Shown piece by piece: positions 9,239 through 16,339 of a stretch of 47,857 nucleotides of DNA. The notes below the pieces were generated by a model that worked only from the letters and a program-made list of their open reading frames with translations, was not told where the DNA came from and searched no databases. The position numbers and the translations under genes were made by a program. The stretch comes from CAZFER01 sp964517495 (GTDB lineage Bacteria; Hinthialibacterota; Hinthialibacteria; Hinthialibacterales; Hinthialibacteraceae): the NCBI GenBank assembly GCA_964517495.1, contig CAZFER010000050.1:1-47857 (forward strand). The letters run 5' to 3'. Position 1 is the stretch's first letter, and each line of letters opens with the position of its first letter.

Positions 9239-9886
9239 ATGTGCGCGAAAACAGTTTATCATTATAACGAAGAGATGGACAAATACCTCATCTCACCTGG
9301 TTCCATCGATGAACAACTCAATTTCCATCAATTATTTGAAAAAGACCAACCTGTTGAAGTCGAAATTGGCACAGGAAAAGGCCGCTTTATATTAAGTGAG
9401 TCAAAACAACGCAGTGATACAAATTTTTTAGGCATAGAACGATCCAAAAAATTTTTGAGAATTGCGCTGGACCGAATGACAAAAGATCCACGCCCAAATT
9501 GCCTGTTTCTATGCCTTGATGCGGATTTTGTGGTCAAGTTATTGATACCGGAACGTTCCATCACTGCTTACCATATTTATTTCCCCGATCCCTGGCCAAA
9601 AGAACGGCATCAAAAACGCCGCCTTTTTAATCCAGGTTTTGTCGATAAATTGGCAAAAACTTTAACCCCAGATGGAAAAATTTATTTAAAAACAGACCAT
9701 CAGGAATTTTTTTCCTACGCCCATCAACAATTATCCAATAATACCAACATTAAAACAATAGAATTGGATACAATTGAATCAATCATCAAGAATTTTGAGG
9801 AAGCACCCGTCACCGCGACACACTATGAGGTAAAATTTCGCCAGCAATCGAAACCAATTTTTACATCTATCTATGCACTAGCATAA
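9239..9886 (+). CDS. trmB: tRNA (guanine-N7-)-methyltransferase TrmB
   Basis: This 215-aa protein forms m7G46 in the tRNA variable loop using S-adenosylmethionine. The SAM-binding loop is VEIGTGKGRF at 41-50, followed by LGIERSKK at 64-71. The family hallmark FPDPWPKERHQKRRL is at 115-129, and the C-terminal block ends with THYEVKF. Length is normal. A modest AAGG precedes the ATG at the right distance. It appears monocistronic, followed by its own intergenic promoter region. Confidence 0.95.
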   Translation: MCAKTVYHYNEEMDKYLISPGSIDEQLNFHQLFEKDQPVEVEIGTGKGRFILSESKQRSDTNFLGIERSKKFLRIALDRMTKDPRPNCLFLCLDADFVVKLLIPERSITAYHIYFPDPWPKERHQKRRLFNPGFVDKLAKTLTPDGKIYLKTDHQEFFSYAHQQLSNNTNIKTIELDTIESIIKNFEEAPVTATHYEVKFRQQSKPIFTSIYALA

Positions 9887-9937
9887 AGATTGTTTACAAT
9901 AGGGCATATATTTCTCCCAATATTTTACAATTAATTG

Positions 9938-9966
9938 TTGGCATTTTTATTGCTTTAGATTATAAT
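9938..9966 (+). promoter_or_regulatory. Strong sigma70-type promoter for the 10010 gene
   Basis: The -35 hexamer TTGGCA (9938-9943, five of six consensus bases) and -10 hexamer TATAAT (9961-9966, perfect) are separated by exactly 17 bases. Transcription would begin near 9973, about 37 bases before the ATG at 10010. This is the best promoter match I found by eye in the window. Confidence 0.7.
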
Positions 9967-10009
9967 GAGGTTACGATCATAAAAACAAGCAGGAATAAGA
10001 GTAATAAAT

Positions 10010-10504
10010 ATGTTTGATTTTGAAAATAATCAATGGTTTACTCCTACCGAAATACCAATTCAATCAATTCTTGTGATTGTTATAGTTCTCTCTTTAATCA
10101 TCCTTATCATATTTATGGTCTATCGCCGTTATATCCGTTTCAAAAAGCTTCAATCATTTCATGATGAAATGGATCTAATGCAATTTGAAAACAACGAATC
10201 CAAAACCCTGGATGATATTGTTAAACGATATGCCTTGAATGAACCGGTGGAGATTCTTTATTCCCTTCGATTATTCGATGAAATGGCAGAGAAGGAAATG
10301 GCGCGTATTCTTTCCAGTTCCATGCCTTCAAAAGGCAAGAATAAATATATCGATCTTCTCTATCAAATAAGGCACAAGACTTATTTCTCAGAAGAAGTCC
10401 CTGCTTATTCAGCTCGTAAAAATGATCAAAACAAAACCGATTCAAACGGAGAAAATAACTCCTATAATTCTTCCTATAAAAACCAACCGGCTGCAGTCCA
10501 TTAA
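10010..10504 (+). CDS. Small single-pass membrane protein, unknown function
   Basis: This 164-aa protein is not recognised. It has one strong transmembrane helix (about 17-38: ILVIVIVLSLIILIIFMVYR) with a positively charged RRYIRFKK flank, predicting a cytoplasmic C-terminal part. That part (about 50-125) looks helical and contains 'LDDIVKRYALNEPVEILYSLRLFDEMAEKE'. The layout of a membrane anchor plus this helical block resembles the N-terminal part of some spirochaete or clostridial PilZ proteins, but no PilZ domain follows. The tail (130-164) is Asn/Ser-rich and probably disordered. It is expressed from the near-consensus promoter at 9938. Confidence 0.7.
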   Translation: MFDFENNQWFTPTEIPIQSILVIVIVLSLIILIIFMVYRRYIRFKKLQSFHDEMDLMQFENNESKTLDDIVKRYALNEPVEILYSLRLFDEMAEKEMARILSSSMPSKGKNKYIDLLYQIRHKTYFSEEVPAYSARKNDQNKTDSNGENNSYNSSYKNQPAAVH

Positions 10505-10620
10505 AAATTTTGTAACATATCAGCTATATACAATGGAAAAAAAGTATTAAAACTTTCATTTGGAGCCACTAATCCTCCCCCAATGGATTCCCTCCTTATT
10601 AAGGCTACTCTCCGTATACG

Positions 10621-10745
10621 AATCAAGGTGTAAATCCGGGGAGCATCGGCTTCCAGCCGGTGCTCCCCCTGTTGTAAATGTTGTTAAGGTGGCTCCAGGG
10701 CTGGTTTAGTTTTGCCCATGCGGCCATGAGTAAAAACATGGACTC
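10621..10745 (-). repeat. Dispersed repeat family R2, copy A
   Basis: The reverse complement of this segment aligns almost without gaps with 24065-24190. The first 60 bases match at about 52 positions by eye, including CATGTTTTTAC, GCATGGGCAAAAC and CCCTGGAGCCACCTT, and the far end shares CCGGATTTACA. Both copies are intergenic. Copy A contains a well-formed 14-bp hairpin that copy B has lost. Confidence 0.7.
10638..10668. repeat. 14-bp stem hairpin inside repeat R2
   Basis: GGGGAGCATCGGCT pairs with AGCCGGTGCTCCCC across a TCC loop, with one G-T wobble. There is no T-run on either side, so it looks like a palindromic repeat element rather than a terminator. Confidence 0.7.
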
Positions 10746-10948
10746 ACCACGTTTGGGTAAAGATCAACAGTCTTGGGAGGGGAATGGAACTACATATGGC
10801 CGGCCTATTACAATATTTCAATCCCTTATAGAAGAAGCCAGACTGGGTTAGAGAAATATATGCAAATCCTGTATGATGACTCCTTATAAAAGGATGCCAA
10901 ACAGAATTTTTTCGATTCTAGAACCACGAAATCAGATAACACGTTTAA

Positions 10949-12373
10949 ATGGAACCTACACAAGCTTCGCTTTATCAGTATGTTAAGAACATTTTCTGGG
11001 CAGGGATTTCATCAGCGAAGAAAACGTTTCAACATTGGAACCAAGCCCTCCAATCTATCAATCAAACCGAACTTTTAGCATTAATTCTCTTGATAACCCT
11101 GACGTTAATTTCACGGCTGTTTTGGGCTTTTTCTGATCATCCAAAGCCATTTTCTGATATGGAGGATTACTACCGGTGCGCTATCAACTTCCTAAAAGGT
11201 GACCATCTCGCACAAGGTCCATCACATCTTGCTTATCGTCCACCTCTCTACCCCTTATTCATTGCTGCATGTATTAAATTGTTTCCTTTCAATTCGCTGT
11301 TGTACATCCGAATTATTCAATCGATTCTCAGTACCATCTCAACCGTGTTTGTATATTTCATCTGCCGGAAAATATTGAATCCCGTTCAAACCGATGGAGC
11401 CAATCCCCTGCTAAATCATCCAAAACTCATCTCTTTTTTAGCAGCCCTAACTTTTGCAAATTTTGGAGGGCAAATCTTTTTTACCAGCCTGTTGATGACT
11501 GAAACACTTTTTGTCTTTCTGCTGCTGTTGTGGATTATCATCGGTTTTAATTGCAATAATTCAAATCATTATGGCAGGCTCATCTCATATTCCTTATTAT
11601 TGGGAGTGCTGGCTTTAATTCGTCCTATTGCACTATTTTTCCTCCCTGTCCTTGTGTTTAAAACTTTACAATGTATTCCTCAGCCAAAATGGCCTAAAAA
11701 AGTATGGCTGCCGTTGATAGGATGGTTATTACCGATCATTCCCTGGACCATACGTAACTTCTTTGTTTTGAATACGTTTGTGCTAATAACCACAAACTCG
11801 GGAGTAAACTTTTTTCTGGGCCATAACCCCTATTACAGTTATTATGATATTGGGCTTAAAGAACAAATCCGTCAGGAATTATATAAAAAATATGGACAAG
11901 ACGAAGTATTGGAAGATCGCTTTTTCTTTAATCAGGGATTCCAATATGTACTCACGAATCCCCAATCGCTGATTCCTCACTCGCTTTGGAAACTCCACTT
12001 TCTCTATACATTGGAAAAAAAACCCTGGCCGTGGGAGGATTATTTCCGTGAACCACAGGTATACTTTATGAATGGATTATATTGGCCAGCATTATGGTGG
12101 AATCCATTCTTTTTTATCATGGTGCTGGCGGGAATTACATATGCATTCATATTAAAAGCAAAGCATGGATTGTGTTTGTCCGTCATTTGCCTTTATAGTT
12201 TTGCCTGTTTAGTCTTTTTCGCCCGTACCCGGTTTCGGCTTCCGATCGAACCTTTTCTGGTAATTTACCTGTGGCTGGGCTTCACGTCGCTTGTAGATAC
12301 AGGGATTTGGGGGTATCGTAAATTGAGAGATAAAATCAATCCCGCGCCCATCGCGCGGAACAAATCAACTTGA
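10949..12373 (+). CDS. Membrane glycosyltransferase, PMT/ArnT superfamily (GT39/GT83-like)
   Basis: This 474-aa integral membrane protein has around ten hydrophobic helices. After the first helix (42-60) comes the periplasmic-loop acidic motif FSDMEDYY (68-75), then YRPPLYPLFIA, as in GT-C transferases that use polyprenyl-phosphate sugars (the acidic pair is the usual catalytic site). A 130-residue soluble stretch with 'TNSGVNFFLGHNPYY' follows the middle helices, as in ArnT-like proteins. Acceptor and sugar are unknown. No good ribosome site is visible before the ATG. It is followed closely by the GrpE-like gene and is probably cotranscribed with it. Confidence 0.82.
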   Translation: MEPTQASLYQYVKNIFWAGISSAKKTFQHWNQALQSINQTELLALILLITLTLISRLFWAFSDHPKPFSDMEDYYRCAINFLKGDHLAQGPSHLAYRPPLYPLFIAACIKLFPFNSLLYIRIIQSILSTISTVFVYFICRKILNPVQTDGANPLLNHPKLISFLAALTFANFGGQIFFTSLLMTETLFVFLLLLWIIIGFNCNNSNHYGRLISYSLLLGVLALIRPIALFFLPVLVFKTLQCIPQPKWPKKVWLPLIGWLLPIIPWTIRNFFVLNTFVLITTNSGVNFFLGHNPYYSYYDIGLKEQIRQELYKKYGQDEVLEDRFFFNQGFQYVLTNPQSLIPHSLWKLHFLYTLEKKPWPWEDYFREPQVYFMNGLYWPALWWNPFFFIMVLAGITYAFILKAKHGLCLSVICLYSFACLVFFARTRFRLPIEPFLVIYLWLGFTSLVDTGIWGYRKLRDKINPAPIARNKST

Positions 12374-12396
12374 ATGTCAACTGGGAGTTGCAATAC

Positions 12397-13101
12397 ATGT
12401 CATCAAGTCCGCGCGATTTGTATGTTCCTGCAGAATGCTGGAAGGTGATCGTTGATGTTGTTGCGCCAAACCCTCGTGGAATGGACCCGGCATTTGTAAA
12501 AGCACTGGAACAATTCAAACGCTATGCCCAAACCATTACCGGTGACACCGGAGAATCCATTAAACGTTGCCAGGATCACTTGGAGCGTTTTCTCAACACC
12601 GCTCAGGACATCGTTACCTCAGAAGCCGGAGAACATCCTGAACGCCTGGGACGGCCAAAACAAATTCCGTACGGCCAGGAGTCGTTAACGTTTCAAATAT
12701 TCAATTATCGTGGCGCCGATACCATAAGCATTCGTGAGGATCGTTTTGCGTTATTGCTTACTCAATATGATCTATTTATCGAAACCATGAAATATATGGA
12801 TAAGACCGTGCAGGAAGGGGATTTAGGGATTCTGAAAAATAGTTTCATGTTTATCCATAAACCCCTCGAACAGGCAGCCCGAACGATGAATAAAGCCATC
12901 GAAAAAATGCCCCTTACGTTAACTACCAAAATTGGTGAGCCTGCCGATCCCCACTATGTTCATATTGCCGGAACCGAACCAAACGAATCGGTCCAGCCAT
13001 CCCAAATATGCCGCATTTTAAAGCCTGGTTATGTATTCGATGGACGGGAAATCCAGGAAGGTGTGGTTATTATCGCTGAAAAGGGAAATAACCATCAATG
13101 A
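12397..13101 (+). CDS. GrpE-like protein, divergent
   Basis: This protein is 234 aa from this ATG, which has GGGAG nine bases upstream. A TTG at 12370 in frame, overlapping the previous stop, is less likely. The C-terminal part (about 170-230) follows the GrpE beta-domain pattern: GEPADP, then a hydrophobic strand, then 'VQPSQICRILKPGYVFDGREIQEGVVIIAEKG', matching the GrpE '..P G.V..I...GY..NGR.IR.A.V.VAK' order. The preceding helices (about 40-160) could be the dimerisation part but include an extra segment. GrpE exchanges nucleotide on DnaK. No dnaK or dnaJ is near, so this may be a second, specialised GrpE or a GrpE-fold protein with another role. The fold call is an inference. Confidence 0.6.
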   Translation: MSSSPRDLYVPAECWKVIVDVVAPNPRGMDPAFVKALEQFKRYAQTITGDTGESIKRCQDHLERFLNTAQDIVTSEAGEHPERLGRPKQIPYGQESLTFQIFNYRGADTISIREDRFALLLTQYDLFIETMKYMDKTVQEGDLGILKNSFMFIHKPLEQAARTMNKAIEKMPLTLTTKIGEPADPHYVHIAGTEPNESVQPSQICRILKPGYVFDGREIQEGVVIIAEKGNNHQ

Positions 13102-13132
13102 TATGAAGGTCCATTCGCAAAAGGTTTTAAAT

Positions 13133-13174
13133 AAAGAGGCAACGTAAAACTGGAAGGATTTACGTTGCCTCTTT
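13133..13174. terminator. Bidirectional intrinsic terminator
   Basis: A perfect 16-bp inverted repeat (AAAGAGGCAACGTAAA and TTTACGTTGCCTCTTT) surrounds a 10-base loop. A/T-rich flanks give U-runs in both directions. It sits between the convergent GrpE-like gene and the Gfo/Idh/MocA gene and would stop both transcripts. Confidence 0.9.
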
Positions 13175-13190
13175 TGATTTATTCACTTCA

Positions 13191-14501
13191 TTAGCCTATC
13201 TCTGGCAGCGTCCAAGGTTTGCGGTATTTTTTGGTCATTAATGCTTTCGCATCTTTATCGCCTTTAATCGTCTCTTTTTTCGGATCCCAGCGGATTTCCC
13301 GATTAACCTGCCATGATAACAGCGCCAGCATACCGGGGAGATTGGCATAATAGCCATCTCGTACGGTGCAAGCCGGTTGTTTACGGGATTTAATGCAATC
13401 GATAAAGTTTTGTTTATGGGCTGTATCGCCCCCCACAGCGGGTATTATATCAACCTTGCTACGGTCTTTTTCGGGATAGACTTTGCAATGCCGCCGGTTG
13501 ACCAGGATGGTGGCTTTGTCCCCATAAAAATAAATGCCATGATCAATGTTCCCCTCATCGGGATCAGCAGGAAAACCATTGCCATGACGCAGGCTATAGG
13601 AAAATGTAAAGCCCGGTGTATCAAACAGCACATCAGCGGTATCCGGGGTATCGCGGGAATCATCATGGGCATATTTCCCACCAATGCAAGAAACACGCTC
13701 CATGTCATGTCCCATAGCCCACATGACAATATCAAACAAATGCACACCCCATGCGGTGAGCATCCCACCGGAATAATCGAGGAAAAAGTAAAAATTAACC
13801 AAAAAACGATTGGGATTGTAAGGCCGTTTTGGCGCCGGTCCCAACCACATATCATAATCCAATCCCTCGGGCGGGGAGGTATTTTCCTTATTACCGATTC
13901 CTTCTTTGCCTTTGCTTAAATAGCCAAAGATAGGCCACATATTGATGCATCGTGCGGATGTGACCTCACCAATATCGCCATTCTTCACCATCTCAACCGC
14001 CCGTTGAAATTGCGGTGCACTGCGCTGCTGCTGCCCCACCATGACAACCCGATTGTAGTGATCCACAGCTTTGATCAATCGTTTGCCTTCTTCAATGGTA
14101 TGGCACATGGGTTTTTCCACATACACATCCTTGCCCGCCTGGCAGGCATAAATGGCATGAAGCGTATGCCAATGATCCGGACTCGAGATAATGACAGCAT
14201 CGACATCCTTATTATCCAATACCCGCCGAAAGTCCTGGGTTTTTTGAACGGGATGGTCGACCCGATCTTCATTCCGTTCGATATGGGGTAAATACGCATC
14301 ACTTAAAGCTGTAATTTCGACTTCTTCATAGCCCAAAAATTGGCGAAGATGATGGCTCCCCCGGCCACCAAGCCCGATAAAGCCCAACCGGATTTTTTCA
14401 TTCGCGCCTAATACATTTAATGCTGGTGCACTCCAAGCGGCTGCTGCAATTCCTGCCGTTTTTTGCGTAAATCGCCGACGATTCATGGTTTTATCACTCA
14501 T
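13191..14501 (-). CDS. Tat-exported Gfo/Idh/MocA family oxidoreductase
   Basis: This 436-aa protein has a twin-arginine signal (NRRRFTQKTAGIAAAAWSAP, residues 7-26). The Rossmann dinucleotide site is GFIGLGGRGSHH at 40-51, the catalytic EKP motif is at 129-131, and a C-terminal alpha/beta substrate domain follows. Members oxidise or reduce sugars and inositols with NAD(P). Tat export of a folded, cofactor-loaded enzyme is common in planctomycetes and related groups. GAGGTGA precedes the ATG. It is convergent with the GrpE-like gene and divergent from the secreted unknown at 14687. The substrate is not predictable. Confidence 0.93.
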   Translation of the reverse strand: MSDKTMNRRRFTQKTAGIAAAAWSAPALNVLGANEKIRLGFIGLGGRGSHHLRQFLGYEEVEITALSDAYLPHIERNEDRVDHPVQKTQDFRRVLDNKDVDAVIISSPDHWHTLHAIYACQAGKDVYVEKPMCHTIEEGKRLIKAVDHYNRVVMVGQQQRSAPQFQRAVEMVKNGDIGEVTSARCINMWPIFGYLSKGKEGIGNKENTSPPEGLDYDMWLGPAPKRPYNPNRFLVNFYFFLDYSGGMLTAWGVHLFDIVMWAMGHDMERVSCIGGKYAHDDSRDTPDTADVLFDTPGFTFSYSLRHGNGFPADPDEGNIDHGIYFYGDKATILVNRRHCKVYPEKDRSKVDIIPAVGGDTAHKQNFIDCIKSRKQPACTVRDGYYANLPGMLALLSWQVNREIRWDPKKETIKGDKDAKALMTKKYRKPWTLPEIG

Positions 14502-14686
14502 TATGGTTCACCTCAAAATGTTGATCGTGCTTTGCTTTCGCTAGCACTACATATACCACGCACGAATACAAAGGTCGAGTGAGTGAATAACCATATCGCA
14601 GACATTTTCACAACCGCTTGAAAATAAGGGCCATTTGAAGCACTATTTTTACATCAAACACGAAAATTACACTTGGGAGTAAAAGA

Positions 14687-15382
14687 ATGAAAAAATGGGT
14701 ATGGATTATCTCTCTCGTCTTAATATCAACACAATCTTCACTTGCTCAAAACGAACCATCCTTACAGCAAGTGTTTGATGATCTTGGCCTTAATCTTAAA
14801 CCGCAAGACGAAATAAACGTATATGGACCAACCCAGGGTCTGTTTTTAAAAACCGGGGATAAAGTGCAATATCTTCTGGTCGCCAAACATTCTTTTGGTA
14901 TACAGCCGGTAACCTCCGAAGTGCGAACTGGCTACTATCATCTTTCCAAGCCTGATAAAAAACACCTCCTATTTAGCTGCGGACCCAAGGCAGGAGATCA
15001 AAGCAAAATATCCGGCCTTCCTGCATCCCCCAAAGGCTCATGCTATTTCAATCCGGGCAATCGCCCTTTTGGTTTGTACGTTCAAAGTGCCAATTTCAAC
15101 CCCGAATTCTCCAACAAAGGTGAAACCGTTTACACGCAAGATCATCTGAACAAACGCATTACCCGCTTTAGGGATGATATTCATAAAGCCCACATATACC
15201 CCTATAAAACAAAGACTGGGATCAAGGAAGATTGGTTTGTGATCTGTTGGGAATTTTCCACCAATAACGATAATCAGGATATTGTCACCGTGATTCGCAA
15301 TGTTAAGCTCATTATTCCACCGGTAAAACGTAAGGATCCTGAACCCAAAACCGATGGCCGCCCGCTCATCGCGGCAAAATGA
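14687..15382 (+). CDS. Secreted protein of unknown function (possible DUF4114-like)
   Basis: This 231-aa protein has a clear Sec signal peptide (1-20, ending SLAQ). Beta-rich sequence follows, with no transmembrane helix. Late in the protein 'WFVICWEFSTNNDNQDIVTVIRNV' resembles the acidic 'fED...D.NDv' pattern of DUF4114-type extracellular domains, which is only a weak likeness. Two cysteines (about 99 and 119) could form a disulfide. GGGAG is placed seven bases before the ATG. It lies 81 bp upstream of the isochorismatase-like gene, so the two may be cotranscribed. I do not recognise a function. Confidence 0.75.
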   Translation: MKKWVWIISLVLISTQSSLAQNEPSLQQVFDDLGLNLKPQDEINVYGPTQGLFLKTGDKVQYLLVAKHSFGIQPVTSEVRTGYYHLSKPDKKHLLFSCGPKAGDQSKISGLPASPKGSCYFNPGNRPFGLYVQSANFNPEFSNKGETVYTQDHLNKRITRFRDDIHKAHIYPYKTKTGIKEDWFVICWEFSTNNDNQDIVTVIRNVKLIIPPVKRKDPEPKTDGRPLIAAK

Positions 15383-15463
15383 ATCCGAATCGATTTCATT
15401 GCATTCTCATCGCTTTTTATTTATGCTAAAGCAAAAAAAGATGTCTATTGGGAGGTTCCGGCC

Positions 15464-16324
15464 GTGCGTTGTTTTCGATCCATTCAATTCAAGAATGAAC
15501 TATTAACCGTTTTGTTCCTTGTTCTTTTTATCCCCCCTGCCTCGATCGCCAATGATGATAATCAAGCGTCACCTCTCATCACATTTACCGCTCGTTCACA
15601 AGAAAAGAGGGAAACAAAAGAAGAACTTAAAACAGTCAAGAAGAACCAGAAATGGCTCCCTCAAAAAACCGCTGTCATTATCTGTGATATGTGGGATAAG
15701 CACTGGTGCAAGGGCGCCAATCAACGGGTGGCCGAGATGATCCCCCAAGTGAATAAGCTGACCACTTTTTTACGGAAGCAGGGCTGCTTGATTATCCATG
15801 CGCCCAGTGGGACGATGGATTTTTATAAAGACACTCCCCAACGAAAACACGCCCAAAACGCACCAAAAGCCGAACCGCCAGTTCCCATCGCCGGTTGGAA
15901 TCATCTCGAACCGGAGTATGAAGGGCAATTGCCCATCGATGATTCAGACGGCGGATGTGATTGTGAGCCTCAATGCAAAACCTACTCAGCCTGGAAATCA
16001 CAACATCCCGATATAAAAATTGCGGAGCAGGATGCCATTAGTGACAGCGGCCAGGAGATTTACAACCTGATGGCCCAACATCATATCGACAATGTCATCA
16101 TGCTGGGTGTTCATACCAACATGTGCGTACTGGGCCGGCCATTCGGTATTCGCCAAATGCACAAATTGGGGAAGAATGTCGTGTTGGTTCGCGACTTGAC
16201 TGACACCATGTACAACCATCGAATGTCACCTTATGTCCCCCATGAAAAAGGCACCGAGCTGGTGATTAAACACGTTGAAACCTATTGGGCTCCCAGCGTT
16301 GAAAGCAAAGATTTAATGGATTAA
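15464..16324 (+). CDS. Secreted isochorismatase-family cysteine hydrolase
   Basis: This 286-aa protein starts at GTG with GGGAGG nine bases upstream. An N-terminal signal segment (about 12-29) is followed by an isochorismatase-like fold. The catalytic Asp is D75 in VIICDMWD and the nucleophile Cys is C221 in GVHTNMCVLGRPFG, preceded by the usual 'VIMLG' strand. Family members hydrolyse amides or vinyl ethers such as ureidoacrylate or nicotinamide. An inserted Cys-rich patch CDCEPQC (165-171) is odd and might bind a metal. The third catalytic residue (Lys) is not certain. Export of this fold is seen in planctomycete-like genomes. Convergent with the seven-heme cytochrome, 15 bp apart. Confidence 0.85.
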   Translation: MRCFRSIQFKNELLTVLFLVLFIPPASIANDDNQASPLITFTARSQEKRETKEELKTVKKNQKWLPQKTAVIICDMWDKHWCKGANQRVAEMIPQVNKLTTFLRKQGCLIIHAPSGTMDFYKDTPQRKHAQNAPKAEPPVPIAGWNHLEPEYEGQLPIDDSDGGCDCEPQCKTYSAWKSQHPDIKIAEQDAISDSGQEIYNLMAQHHIDNVIMLGVHTNMCVLGRPFGIRQMHKLGKNVVLVRDLTDTMYNHRMSPYVPHEKGTELVIKHVETYWAPSVESKDLMD

Positions 16325-16339
16325 TCAGTCAGATTGTCA

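Larger units (their letters stand above)
10505..10948. other. 444-bp noncoding region with repeat R2
   Basis: No convincing gene lies in this gap. It holds repeat R2 copy A (10621-10745) with a strong hairpin. The remainder (10746-10948) contains short protein-like fragments interrupted by stops in every frame, which could be a decayed gene but match nothing I can name. The promoter for the glycosyltransferase should lie at its 3' end, but none is obvious. Confidence 0.5.

Noticed and set aside
10638..10668. Hairpin as a terminator for the 10010 gene
   Set aside because: No T-run follows on either strand, and the stem belongs to repeat R2.
10746..10948. Protein-like fragments upstream of the glycosyltransferase, possibly a pseudogene
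   Set aside because: Stops interrupt every frame and no family can be named, so a pseudogene call cannot be supported.
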